Positions 34,481 through 47,459 of a stretch of 64,000 nt of DNA are shown here, in pieces. The notes under the pieces are model-generated. The model did not search any database and had not been told where the DNA came from. It saw only the letters and a list, made by a program, of their open reading frames with translations. The DNA is from Bugula neritina (lineage: Eukaryota > Bryozoa > Gymnolaemata > Cheilostomatida > Bugulidae): NCBI GenBank assembly GCA_964035545.1, contig OZ037768.1, forward strand, positions 1,911,501 through 1,975,500, written 5' to 3'. A program made the translations under genes and the position numbers. The first letter of the stretch is position 1; each line of letters starts with the position of its first letter.

Positions 34481-37400
34481 TATGATACATATAATATACA
34501 TATTATAGTGCATAACTTGCTTTAGTATGTTGATATGATATATTAATATAACATATTGCTATAATATATTTATACAATATGTTATATCAATATATTATAT
34601 TAGTGCAATGTAGTAATGCAATACAACAATATATTTTCGTATCATCTAAGTTACCCAAACTCCAAGGGTTTATTGAAATAATAAGATTATTTTACCACCT
34701 GGAATGGTGTTATGCTATTCTTTATTACTATTTCTATTTGGTATCATTTTCTGCCACATTTATTCTGTGACTTATTTACTCTATTACATCTCATTATATG
34801 AATAAAACCTGATAGAATATATATACATGCACACAACTTTTTTCATTTCTCAGCCTAACTATACCCCCCACCCCCCTCCCTGTATGTTTTGCTCAGCAAC
34901 TTCAATATTCAACTCAATACATGGGCTCTCTCCTGCTAGAGGTGGACTTTTTCTTGCTAGAGGTGGACTCTCTCTTGCCTGCTGTACTTTGAATTGGCAA
35001 ATAGCAGCCGATACGATTTTTAGCCAGGGTTTCTATTTATAGCCTAAATTCTGGTGTTTTAATTTACTCAAAAGTATCTAAAATGTACTGTAAAGAAGCG
35101 CTACAGTATCTTAATAAGACATAAGAAGGTCTAACTAATGTTCCTTTATTGTAATGGTTCTGTGGATTAGACTACTGTGTTGAGATTGGAACATTAATGA
35201 AACAGCGTAACCAAGTGGTTAACAGTATTTCTCAAAACTCTAAATACAAATTCAAGTGAAATACAACATCAAGTGTTACCACATTATACCTATTGCATAT
35301 TCATAGGTACATAATCAACCAACGACAATCCCCCTAACAATGACTAATTTATTATACACATCTCACACTGACTGACACATGAACTCTGTTATACAATGGT
35401 GAGTAGGCTGTGATGCCTTCATCAACTCTAGGAATAGCATAATGTAGTTTGTCTTAGCAGCTGTTGACAGCATTGCGTCATTGGAGTGACCACACCTTAG
35501 GATGGTACTGTAGCGCCACGCCATTATAGCTCAAGTTATATCAAACATAGACATAGCAGGGAGTATTTCAAGCTTTGGAAAAAATGAACAAGGTACATAG
35601 GCTAAAAAAGGTTGATATATTCAACTGGTTTACAAAATAAGTTTCGAATAATACTAATTAATATCAGGTATATATGATTTATATACATATACATACCTGA
35701 TACATATTGAATTCTAGTCTGCATAAAATTTGCTAAGATTGTAAGAAATTATGAAAATTTTTTAATAAAAGTATGTAACATTGTTCTTGGAGGAATTACT
35801 TCTCCTTTGGCAACTGGACCTCTTCTAAACCTGGTATTCATTAGATTGTTTACTTTTGATGTAAATGTAACTAGTTAAAACATAGCAGTTTAAGAAGCAG
35901 TTTAAATTAATTTAAGTTAGTTTTGGAATGAGTGGGTTTTAATTAAGTTTGTAAATTAGAAAAGCTTTAACCTGAGTAGAAAATTACCTTTGCTGAAGTT
36001 GGTACCACAAAGTTACCACAATAATTAGCAATAATAAATATAATTATGTAAAGTATTTCTCAGTGGGTTGAATTAAGATCTTAGCCTTGAAAATTTGGTC
36101 TAATTTCTTGGCCGTCCTATTTATGAGTGTGTAATTATGCATTCTTGCCAATTTATCTACTTGTTTTCATTTAGAACATTCTGTGGCTACGAGAACATAA
36201 AACTTGACAGCCAGCTAATCTGCCTATTTTTAAAGCTTGCTCTTGCTAGACTGGGTGCTTATAGAGTATAAGGGGGGATGCTGCTAGACCACCACTAATA
36301 TAGGAGGTAGTACAGAACCACTACTAGTATAGGCACCACTATATAGCTAGGTACTGGGCCACTGAATGCCTACAAAATAAACTCACTGGAGCTAGATGGC
36401 ACAACTTTAGAGACCCCTTATGTTCCACACAGTAGGTAGAATAAGGTATTCTCTAGCCTCGCTTCTAGCAGCTAGTTGCTCTTCAGAAAATGGAAACAAC
36501 TCGTTATATATTCAAGCTTTGGATCAATAATTTTAAACTTGGGTCAGCAAACACTGAACGCACTGGAGTGTTCTTTGGGGACGAAGATTCTCAATGGATT
36601 TTGAGATGAGAGTTCAAGCCTGTGAAATAAGCACCATTCTAATTACCATGAATAGGGGTGGTCCTCCCCCCCCCCTTATCTTATAATACAAGGCTGGGGT
36701 CAACTCCCACTAATGGTTGTGTAAGTTTCTTCACAAAGGAGGGGCTGAGTTCATGTCTTGCCAACAGTGGACAGGATTAACTGAAGTAAATCTGTTTTAA
36801 TTAAAAGCTCGTTTGGGAGGGAATGTAGGACATTTAATGTGATCTTTTTCTCCGCTGGTCGAATGCCTGTATGGTACACCTGTTCAAATGATACAATGTT
36901 ACATTTTAATCTCCAACATCCAGACAAATGACTGTATAAATATCCCATAAATCTGGTAGTATTTTTAGACGTTTGAAGTGTTTTGGAGCTGTTGAGTTTA
37001 TTTACGGGGAAAGTTCATTTAAACATCAGGATCTGTCGTTCAAAAACCTGAAGATATCTAGCTGCTCATAGGTATATAGTAAACTTTGTTGTTTTGGCAC
37101 ATTAAGTAAGGAATTTGTGTTATTCTGTGCGGAGAGGTTGAAATATGATCTTCACAGCAACAACCTGATATTCTGGAATAATTGTATTCATATATCAAGC
37201 AGAATGCATCATAATAGATCTTCTCCAGAGATAACCTCAATAGTATTATAGACTAGAATTCTTTACAAATATCACTTGTGTTTCTTGCTATTCACAACTT
37301 TCATAATAATAATAGTATATATAACAGAATTTAAATCAAAGAAAGTCAAAGAAACACAAATTATACACAATTCATTTGTTGAATATGTTGCACAACCCTT

Positions 37401-40400
37401 CACTTTTTACCTGATAATAAATAATTCAGTAAATTTTCTATTATTTTGCATAGACACTACTTTAAATCACTTTTGGCTTCAATCTTGCAATACTTTTTAT
37501 ATGGTATTTATTGAATTTAAAAGTTTCCAAAACGAGCAAGAATTTGCCAACAATGGGTACTATAGCCTAAAACTGCAGACCATGTGATGGGTGGAGCAAT
37601 TATTAGCGAATTATTCATATTTCTTATCACGAAGTCATCAAGAGGGGAAAGTGAGTTACAGTCTGACAAACTTCTACTGGAAAGTTTAAAAACTCAAGCT
37701 GAAATATCAAGTAGCTGGAAATGCATGGGAAGTCATGCATAAGTACACAATATCATTTAGTGCAATCCAAGATGGCCGCTCAATGCAATTAATCTTTATA
37801 ATTATAGTATCATATACTATTATGTAAGTCTAAAAATAGAATGTAAAACCGATAAAAAGTATGAAAAATTGGAATAAGCCAAAACTTAGAGGTTCCCACC
37901 CAGATTTTAAAAGATATAATTGATTTGGATGTAGAAATCTGTTTTGTAGAGTGAAGTTTAGCACAGATAATATGAATATAATTGCTAATACAGAAACCTA
38001 AACAACTTATTGTGGCACAACTGACAAAATTTCTCAATAATGGATCAACAAGTCATAGAAAGCAAGCACTTTAGTATTCAATGTAAAATCTGCAAGTGTT
38101 ATTGTATATTATCTCATGCAATAGAAGTCAATGTAGAAGCAATATACTATTGTATATTTCAAGTGTGGAGCTCAGTGCATTGGTTATACCCTGATCACTA
38201 TTATATTTACACTCTGTCAGTATCTATTATTTTATCATAATCCCAGCTTAGCCTCAGTCCCATATTTCTGGCTATTTAAACAATAATGGATGAGTTATTT
38301 TCTTGTGGGATCAGTGAACTAAGTATAGCAGAGGCTGCTGGGAGAATATCTAGATTCTAGTGTATACAAAGCAGCAATGTGGTATAGGTATATGATCCTG
38401 TCTGTTGCTTAGATGTGCATTGTTTTGGAAACATCATGATTAATTAATTAATTTATATAATTGACCTATATTACAGCTTCAGTATCAACAATTTATTCAA
38501 CCAGCTACATGCATATTTCCTCTACTAAGTGAATTATGACGAGTGTTTTGCTTACAACTTTTATTGCAAAATCTGAGCCAAATTTTGATTAAATTAAATA
38601 ATGTTGGGTGTGACAGGAGAAAGCAAGTGAAGCATGATGTCTGGCTAACCACCCTGTCTCTCTCCTAGGGCCAACATAGCTAAGATCTCAAGCTAGACTA
38701 GGAGCTTACTATGAGTAAACAGCTCACGTTGTTCAGTCAGATATAAATCTAATAGATGCAGCAACACAAGCGGTTTTAGTCACCCAAACAATAGTGCTCA
38801 GTTCTGTGGTTATGTGTACGGTACCATGTGGAACCTAGGACGTTGGTCTTCCAGTCTACCGTTCATTAGCTGCGATAGGAAGCTAAAATAATCTTCTAAA
38901 GAGTATTTATAATCTTCCAACTTATTATGTTATATGCAACCACGCCCTTATATTCCGCACTGCTCATTTCATCATTTCATTTTGATGTTTAAAGATGGAG
39001 TCGATAATTAAAATATTAAATATATTGTTTACGGTGTCCAGGGCGAATATTTGGCAACCATTGACATTGTGAATCTTATAGACTCATTCGTAATAACAGA
39101 CGTTTCTGGTGAATCACCATATCAGCTAAAAGCGTAGGACTCATCTCCCCTGTTTAATTCTCAATAATTAGTTTTTCTCATTTTGCAGGTGTTTAATGTT
39201 ATAGATAGCCACATCAGAGGTAGAAGAAAAGCCCATCACATCTGAGAAATATGAGCTGGTCATGTGTATAAGCATTATCTAGCATGATACTGGAGCACTG
39301 TGCACTAAAGCAAATAGCAATTGTACTCGGCTTCTCAAATGCAATTAGATATGACTTTCTTTATAATCACTAATAATCAATTTTATTAAAAACTCAGCAT
39401 ATTATTTAAACACATCAACCAATTAACACTCACAATGCCCTGAATATAGAATAATAGAGGTTTTACTCAATTCAGATTCTTCTGTAAAATATCTTTACAA
39501 ATTCATCTTCAACATCAAATGGCCGTAATCAGGCAATGGAGAGCCTATCCCTTATCACACTCAGTGGATTGCACCAAACTTTAGTTCAAGACTAATTGTA
39601 TTTATGCTCATATTATGTTCTTATCTTTAGTTAAATTGAAATTTCACAGATAATAGCAATTTTTATGAAGTTAACTTTGCAGGTGGCGTTCAAGTGTAGG
39701 TAGAAGAGCTACAAGAATCTTTTTATATGAAGAAACATGGCGGACATACAAAGGTGCTTACAGTGTATGCAGGTAGGTTACTTGAGCTTAGCCAACTAGA
39801 TATAAATATAAACTGTAGAAAGGTGTGTGTCAGGTAGAGATTTATTGAGCCACATTGGCGGAATTATTTCAATTTGAAAATTCATCAGAAAATTGATAAA
39901 ATATAATAAATATAAAAATTTGTTAAAAATACTGATTGCATTGCAACAGAACCTGGCCTGCTCTACCGAAGTTAGCAATAATTAAAAACAAAAATACTCT
40001 GTGCTTCATACTTTTAGGATCAAAGTGTGAAAAAATAGCTAAACTCACATAATCTAAGAGTTGCGTTTAAAAGATTGCTTTGAATTAAAAGTACTGACTG
40101 AGTCACTGAAAATTACTGGAGTTAGCTTTGTCAGGGGGGTGTGTCCAAGTAGACAGCGGGTCATTTGGTGCAAAAGTCCTGCCAGGCTTCACCTAAATCA
40201 GGCAGGTTGTCGAAAAATCTGCTATACATTCCAGAAGTAGTGTCTCCGTTACCAGTGGTGTAGTAGAGGGGATAGCTATCCTTGTTAGTGGCGCAGTTGT
40301 TAAAGATGGGGGTGAGGACCCTTGTTTATGGTGTAGTTGTCAAGGAGAGAGTGGCAATCCTCATTAGTAGTGTAGTTGTTAGTCTATACAAATATTTGTG

Positions 40401-40504
40401 CTTTGTCTAAGAGAGTAAATGAGTTGTATACACAGCGTGACATGGACAAACCTGTAAACAACTGCAGCCACTTGTTCAGGGTGTGTTGACACTAGATATT
40501 TATC

Positions 40505-41452
40505 TTATACACTGATTGAGTGCCATACCCTTGACTTTCCACATTGATCTCTCCACGTCACCTTCTGTACTTCAGTTAAACAAGGAATAGATGTGCACCT
40601 CTGTGGCTGCTTGCGAGCGGCCCGAGTTGGTGGTTCCAGAGACCGAGTGCTACGCGGAGGTAGGGAACATGGAGGACACGTCCTTCTCGAAGGGAGAGTG
40701 GCACGAGGTGGCAGTGCTGGGGGAGTGTCAGTTTTTCTATAGCTGTCGGAATGTGATACTATATCAAAGTCATAATCATCATATATCTCTTCATAGATCG
40801 GGTCGTCCTTTTGAGCCCGTCTATCATTGCTACATTCAAGAGCTAAGTTGGTAATAAGGCTATCGTAGAGTCTAACTTTGCTACCAGCGTCCTGGTATTG
40901 TCCAATCTCCGTGAACAACTGATCTACTGGAGATTTTGTGTATTTATTATTTTTGTTATGTTTTTGAAGGCTTTTAGTTTTCTTCGTCTGTTGAGGAGAA
41001 GAAGTGGGAGTTGTACAACCTTTGTTGAGTTTCACCGAGGATCGTACAGCGTGTGAAAGTTTATCTAAACTGGTTTCGTAGCCCAAACTCTCCAGGTCCG
41101 TGATGATGTTAATCATCGATTCTCTAACTCGCTGCAGTCGACTATTACTTTCCCCAAGTGAGTTATAAGTTGGTTTACCAAGGCAGACATATTGGTCACT
41201 CTCGAGCTCGAAATACTCATTTTCGTTTCTTGTAGAGGGAAGAGGATGATGGTGAACAGACGAGAATATGTCGTCTATCTCACTCTCGGAACACCCGCTC
41301 TCGTACCCGGAAGAGAGAGTAGAGGTTGGAGAGAGACATGGGTTGTATTTAGAGGAAGTTGAAGTAGATGGGAAGAAGGTTGGCAAATCAGCAATGTTTC
41401 TTGCTCGTCGTCTTTCACTCATGTTGTGAGTTGTCTTTGGTTCATAAAGCAT
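40505..41452 (-). CDS. Unrecognised adaptor-like protein with YEEI and SH3-ligand motifs (terminal exon)
   Basis: An open frame ends at TAA 40505-40507. On the minus strand a strong acceptor (ttcttattttag) lies at 41470-41481, so the exon is 41469-40505. The first ATG in the exon (41452) gives 315 residues and the next (41422, MSERRRAR) gives 305. An upstream coding exon cannot be excluded. No globular domain recognised. Visible features: Ser-rich N terminus (SPTSTLSSGYESGCSESEIDD); tyrosines in acidic context (NEYFELESDQY; DDPIYEEIYDDYDFD, encoded at about 40771-40810), the YEEI core being the optimal ligand of Src-family SH2 domains; and proline-rich PPALPPRATLPSR and SLPPRSTR with PxxPxR class II SH3-ligand pattern. 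The middle part is predicted helical (SRLQRVRESMINIITDLESLG). Composition suggests a largely disordered signalling scaffold; that role is inference. Confidence 0.7.
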   Translation of the reverse strand: MLYEPKTTHNMSERRRARNIADLPTFFPSTSTSSKYNPCLSPTSTLSSGYESGCSESEIDDIFSSVHHHPLPSTRNENEYFELESDQYVCLGKPTYNSLGESNSRLQRVRESMINIITDLESLGYETSLDKLSHAVRSSVKLNKGCTTPTSSPQQTKKTKSLQKHNKNNKYTKSPVDQLFTEIGQYQDAGSKVRLYDSLITNLALECSNDRRAQKDDPIYEEIYDDYDFDIVSHSDSYRKTDTPPALPPRATLPSRRTCPPCSLPPRSTRSLEPPTRAARKQPQRCTSIPCLTEVQKVTWRDQCGKSRVWHSISV

Positions 41453-42630
41453 TACGTAAAGTAAGTTGTCTAAAATAAGAAAATATAGTCTTTTATTTTG
41501 AGAAATAGTGAACTTTAAAAGCATTTGTGTGCATCATATACAACACAGCTACATGAAAAACAAAACTACATGTTATATCAGAGTATATCTTTAATAAAAG
41601 TACTACACACCCTAACAATTAAACAACTTTTACTGCATGCAAGCTACGGATAGTTTCTAGAGCATAAAAATATGTATAATATACTTACAGTTTGGATATT
41701 AAAATAGTTTTCAGCAGTGAAAATTGTGTTGAATGCAACACTTGTCATACATATAACATTACTTGTCGTTTTTAAAAATATTTCTTAATGAATTGGTTTT
41801 GTTAAGCATGTTGTATTTATTAGCGATGCGAGGTTAGTAAATGGGCGGAGATTAACATTCATCAACCAATAGAATGAAGGAATGGTGCATGCTTCATTGG
41901 CCGTTGTTGAAATAACGACACTCCAAGTTGGGATGATACATTGAAAAGCAAATACGAAATGTAAATATTTGAACACGAAGACATGCTTGTTCAAAAGGAA
42001 AAATTAGCAGACTAACTACAAGTACCATTTTCCCATCTTTTTTTCAATTCATGACAACTTCGTGTGGTATTTCAGTGTTGAAATAATTGATTTCACTTGG
42101 AATAGTCAAGTTGCATTAGCAACTTCTACAATGTTGCTCTATATCTAAATCTATTCTAGTTCTCAATCTACTGCCTGTAGGTAATATTATCTTTGTAAAC
42201 TATTGACAAAGCTGCATGAGTCTTGTTTACTCTGTGGATAAAGTCAGCCTAATCAGGTAAGGCAGTTAAGTCAGCAAATGTTGATGTGATACATTACAGC
42301 TTAAGGTACTTATACCTTCACACACAGTAGAACAAGTGTAAATAACATGCCAATATGCCTGCACACTGACGACCCCCTTCTAAGCATTTATCTCTCACGG
42401 ACATTCCTTAAACTGCTCGGCCATGTTGACTTAGACCAGGAGTTAGTATTGTGAAGACAACTTCTTAACTGATATACTAGAACATCAGTTTTGGAGCTAA
42501 GAAAGATGGCTTTCTTTTTTATTGCATGCCGGTAGAAGAAAGCTTAAAGCACCTTCTAACCCCAACATAACACGAATTTTTTTTAAAATCAATCAAAATG
42601 GTGTCAAAGTAGCCTATAAATAGTACAGAT

Positions 42631-42760
42631 AGTATATAGTGTAGTGTAGTGTAGTGTAGTATAGTATGGTGTAGTGTAGTGTAGTGTAGTGTAGTGTAGT
42701 GTAGTGTAGTATAGTATAGTGTAGTGTAATGTAGTATATAGCATAATGCAGTATAGTATA
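42631..42760. repeat. (GTAGT)n pentanucleotide repeat
   Basis: About 25 copies of tagtg/tatag pentamers, the same motif as at 6061-6150. Its minus-strand translation (YTTLHYTT repeats) is an artefact. Confidence 0.92.
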
Positions 42761-43429
42761 TTGTAGTATATGTATATAATGTTATATGTCTTTAGTATAT
42801 TATATTTAAAAAATATTTTCAGTTGTATACAACATATTCTGTTGTATACAACAAGTTTAATGTATATATTATATAACATGTTTATATAATATTACAGACT
42901 GCAAGTTCATATATAGTTAATAAAACTGAGTAAACTAATTAAGTAACAGCTTAGACTAAGAGATCCTCAAGTGCTTATCTTCAGGTTGTGAAGTACCCTT
43001 ACCCACCCTTACCCATTCTTCAATAACCCATCCTTCTGCTTCAGTTTAGACAACAGATTTGCTAGCTCTCTAACAAGACTTTAGTGTATTCATGTTGTAA
43101 GTGATCACTGAAGTAAGAGTGTATTATTTTAGTTAAAACTTTATTATCATAAAACATTACAACGCATACCTGTATACACTTATAATACATTACCTATTAT
43201 TAGTATAATCACATATATAACTATCAATTGGCGGTGGACAATGGTTTATTATTCATATATATTTTATGTTGTAAACTAAATAACAATAGACATGCAGTAG
43301 TACATATAACTTCTATAATATAACTTCTAAATGCAAAAGTTGGTAATAGTGGCATAGATATAAGAAATTATACAGAATTATGAAAAATATAGTTAAAACA
43401 TAGAACATAAATTAATTAGTATGGATAGA

Positions 43430-43612
43430 GAGGGTATGAATTAAGTATGAATAAAGGGTAGATAATGTACAGATAGAAAATTACAGGCAAAGTATAGATA
43501 GAGTATAAATGGAAAATAGATGAAGTATAGATGGAGTATAGATGGAGTAGGATAGGTAAAGTATAGATAAAGTATAGATAGAGTATAGAAGGAGTGTAAA
43601 AGGAGTATAGAT
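43430..43612. repeat. Degenerate agtatagat(gg/aa) repeat
   Basis: Imperfect tandem copies of a 10-15-bp unit (gagtatagatggagtatagat). AT/purine-rich, intergenic. Confidence 0.8.
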
Positions 43613-45362
43613 ACATAGTCAACATAACCAAGTCCTAACCAACTATGGAGTAGTACAATGCAAGGAGATAAGACAAACTAATCAATATTTTGCTTCTCAA
43701 ATATTCTAAATCAAAGCTGCCAGACATTAATTAATATTGTGCTTGTTTAACAAACTATAATTATTTCTTGAGTAACACAAGTGATGCAGCTGTTAGATGG
43801 CAGAGGAGCTAAACTTTTGCTATCAGCCAACGTGTGGAGAGCTTGTGTTGAAAATTTTCTAACATTTATAGGAAGTTTAGCTTGCCTTGTTGTTCCTAAA
43901 TTGCCTAGTTATGCTGTTATACAGTATTATAGCAATGTGAGACTTTTATAAATATAATACTCCTATGTTATTTCTCTGTAGCTTCTCCATTTAGACTATG
44001 GTTTATACTAAGTATTGCAGAATGCTAACTAAACTCTTACACTTGGTTTGTTGACAACTTCTAAAGCATAATTTTATTTTCCAAATTTATACGATTTTCA
44101 AGCATTGGGCAAGTTTTAATACATGTCAGGGAAAAATAGTAGTAGAAAAGAGGGTAGTAGGAAAGAGGGTATAGTAGAAAAGAGGGTAGTAGAAAAGAGG
44201 GTTGTAGGAAGGAAGACAGATTGTTAGCAGGTAACACTTCTTCAAGATAGTAACTACATTCTACACTGTTCCAGCTGCGGCTATGTTGAAGCTTTATCCA
44301 GCTGACTAGCTATATAGCCAAGCTTTTGGAAAAGCCTGCCTACAACAGGGTAAATTCTTGCAGATATAAGATATGTATGTTTCTATAGTCTACACTGTAT
44401 TTCTCAACTGTTAGGTGACATATATAGCTAGTTGAAGATATTTATATCATGTCCTTTCTGTCCAGCTGCTCTGCAGCTAGTCATACATATTGATTTGAAC
44501 CACTGTATTATTTTTAACTACAGAAAATGTTTATTTTTGAGCTACTTCTGTTTGTGTGACAAGGTGAGTAACATTATTTGTAATTGCAGTACAATTATGA
44601 CACATTCAGTTTGTTCTAATAATTGGTGCCGTGATTAGTATGATTTTTACTACCTATACTTGTAATATTTGTATTAAAATATGGCCACTCACATACAGGA
44701 AATCGTAGAAGTATCTAAAATATATTACAGATATAAAGCATAGCCTTGCATCAACAAGGAGGCAGTAACACCTGGCAGTGTGTGATGAAGCAGTTGTAAG
44801 AACTCCCTGGGATGAAACTTCGTATCCTCTGAACTAAAACTGTAAGTTCAATGTTTGTATCTCTCAAAGATATCTTTGAGGGTCAAGGTCATATACTCAG
44901 ATGTGTACAGTATTATATAACTTGAATATTTTATTCAGTACTTTCATAATGTAGCCTATATCAGCTCACAATGTTGGCACATATTTCTGCATTATGGAGT
45001 TGTCTGCCTTATTGCATCAGTTCGTTCTGATTAATTTAAAAGGAAGATAACTCTACTAAGAAAAACTGCAATATGACTCATCTCTAGTTAAGGTAATACT
45101 ATTATAATGTACAATAATATATAGCTGTGAATATCTGCCACAGATATAAAACATTTTTTAACAAACAGAAACTTGGAAATTTTGCTCAGTAGACATGTGA
45201 CCTACAAACTATTGACCTGCTACAGGCAGCAAGTGGATCTAAACGCAGTATTTGTGTTCTGAAAATTAGTCACCATCATCTCAAATTTCTAAGCTTACAT
45301 GTAAAGATTGATGGACTATAAAACAAAGCACAGAATGAGACACTGAACTTCTAACTTCTAGG

Positions 45363-45515
45363 AATGGAGTAGGTAGGGGTGGAGTAGGTAGGAGTGGAGT
45401 AGGTAGGAGTGGAGTAGGTAGGGGTGGAGTAGGTAGGAGTGGAGTAGGTAGGGGTGGAGTAGGTAGGAGTGGAGTAGGTAGGAGTGGAGTATAGGTAGGG
45501 GTGGAGTAGGTAGGG
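45363..45515. repeat. 15-bp minisatellite, about 10 copies
   Basis: ggagtaggtaggggt / ggagtaggtaggagt. Because the unit is divisible by three, it yields a Pro/Leu/Thr-rich minus-strand frame (PTPLLPTPPL) that I judge non-coding. Confidence 0.93.
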
Positions 45516-47349
45516 GGCAGGAAGAGCGGGTAAATCAGACAGGTATATGAGAACAGGTGCAAGTGAAATAAGGTGAATTTATTATATTCACTAGGCTTGG
45601 ATACTAAGAAAATTTTATAGTTTGACCTGCACACAATAGCTGTAGTTTAAACATAGAGTTGTCTTCTCTTACATATTTCAACAGTGCAGCTCTAAACTAC
45701 ACACATATAATTGTATTATACGCAGTAAACGGTATAAGCGTTTAATCTTTGCTTTATTTATGAAGCAGGTTAAAATTTTCATACTTATAAACTTGCTAAT
45801 GGTAAAATCATTAAATTGCAGGGAATTTATCCCAACATGTGTAAAAGTTTAGACTTGCTTAGAAAAGCTTATAATTACAATAGTAGCAGTATAATTTTTA
45901 CCCAAAGAGTGTATATAATATATAGCTGTGGTATCCATGACTCAGGGTACACTGCAACATTAGGCTATTCCAGTTTTTCAGTTTAACACAAACTTCCTAC
46001 TTGCATTTAAGGAAAATTCTAGACAAGCTATTAGCAGTCTATTTCCAACAATAATGACTACCAAACCACGTAAAGCATCTAAATAAAAACCAGTGGCAAG
46101 GTTATACGTGTGTAATTAGGTTTGGATGCAATTACAGGCAGCATTATTGATGAGTGACTTTGCTGCCGCTGCTGTTTGCAGCCGTAAAAGTATATGACTT
46201 GTACAACTGATGTCAATGACATGTCGAGACTGACAAAAAATATGCTGCCTTGGAAATGCTGGCCTGGAAAAATAAAAGAATGTATGGGATATGAATTCAT
46301 GCAGCAGCAGCAATGTGTGCAAGAGAGAGTGAAAATAATTAGAACTGTTTGATCTTAATATCCTAGAATTATGAAGCTAATTATTAAATGATTAACTCCA
46401 CTATCTGAGCCATATGAATAGATTATGAGCAACATGGACAAGCATGCTACACTACATAACCAGTGTTCTGTGTTTACTGGGTGCTTCTGCCCCCCCCCCC
46501 CCTAAATCTTTATGAGCAGGTTGAGTGAAAACATTTAGTGTACAATACCACACATTGCATATGACTCTTATTCATTACAACTGCTTGAAAAAATTTACTT
46601 CTTTTTAATAAATGTAGAGGAAATAATGTTTAAAAAGTTTAAAATGCAACCATTGCTTTTTAAAAAAAGAGTTTTAGCAAAACAATGGTAGTTATTTAGG
46701 GTGGGGTGTGAAACCAGCCTCTAGAAATGACAGTTGAGAATTTAAGCACGCTGTTACAGCTACTTTCTTACACACAGCTATTTTGTTACAAGCTAAAAGC
46801 TTTGTGAAACTAACAGCTTTTACTTCTGATAAAGTGCATAGAGTTAGCTAAAATAGCTCTCAGCTGTTGTTATTGATTAGGAAATGTGGATTAATTGATT
46901 ATTAAAAACGTTTTTCAGATAATTATCAATTATGCAAGACAGGAGTTCAAGCTTAATTTTACTATTTTCATGATTGAGGAGTAGCCTAAATGTTGAATCA
47001 CCATCTACTGGCTATATACAGTCATTAGAGAATAAATTAACTTAAAAACCAACTTTATATCCAATTTTTAAAAGGTTTTCAGCATTTTTTATATAAAAAA
47101 TTGAGTTTTACTCATATTACTTGACAGCTGGTATGATATGTACATTCTAAAAATATACTATTCTATGCTATGCTAAATAATAAGTAAACAGTTCTACAAA
47201 AATATTTTTCTGATAAGATAGAGTTTATTATTCCGAGGTCAACTCAGTTAACCTCAAACTTTCTAGAGTAACATAGAACTGCTGATAGGCAAAAAATCTT
47301 GAAAAATAAAAAGTTTGGCCTTACTTTTTAAATACTCAAGTTCTGTTGA

Positions 47350-47355
47350 TTTATT
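47350..47355 (-). terminator. Poly(A) signal of the Kv channel gene
   Basis: TTTATT on the plus strand (AATAAA on the minus strand) about 105 bp after the Kv stop codon. Confidence 0.45.
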
Positions 47356-47459
47356 ACATAAGAATTAGCAACTTTTGAAGTAAAAATGTACTCAAAACAT
47401 GTTCAGTTAACTCGATAAAGTACAACTGCATACACAAATTATAAATGACTCTAGGAGTA

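Larger units (their letters stand above)
34039..40504. other. Gene-poor region
   Basis: About 6.4 kb with no supported gene. It holds palindromic repeats at 34315-34480, a two-copy direct repeat (tgctagaggtggact) near 34932-34972, and a poly(C) tract near 36667. A minimal candidate first exon (39737-39772, MADIQRCLQCMQ then gtaggt) has no visible partner exons. Short open frames show no family resemblance. Confidence 0.4.
41470..47459. other. Gene-poor region with simple repeats
   Basis: Six kilobases without a supported exon. The 5' exon(s) and promoter of the adaptor-like gene should be at the left end. Contains repeats at 42631-42760, 43430-43612, 44130-44210 (gtagtagaaaagaggg type) and 45363-45515, plus a poly(C) tract at about 46490. 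The 3' end of the Kv channel gene is at the right end. Confidence 0.4.

Noticed and set aside
36660-36680. Poly(C) tracts here, at about 46490 and at about 60347, as possible G-quadruplex-like elements
   Set aside because: Single homopolymer runs do not meet the four-tract G-quadruplex pattern. Probably replication slippage.
39737-39772. Possible first exon, ATGGCGGACATACAAAGGTG on to a donor gtaggt
   Set aside because: Only 12 codons, and no partner exon was seen on the plus strand before the next minus-strand gene. Kept only as a note in the gene-poor region.
40591-40854. 87-codon plus-strand frame
   Set aside because: Antisense shadow of the adaptor-like coding exon, with no motif of its own.
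41320-41380. SGxxS phosphodegron (SSGYES) in the adaptor-like protein, tempting because an F-box/WD40 gene is in the window
   Set aside because: The beta-TrCP degron needs DSGxxS, and the aspartate is absent here. Linkage in the window is no evidence of interaction.
42604-42879. 91-codon minus-strand frame with HYTTL repeats
   Set aside because: Translation of the GTAGT pentamer repeat and AT-rich flank.
45281-45634. Minus-strand 117-codon frame with PTPLLPTPP repeats
   Set aside because: It coincides with a 15-bp minisatellite whose length is divisible by three. There is no flanking coding sequence or domain.
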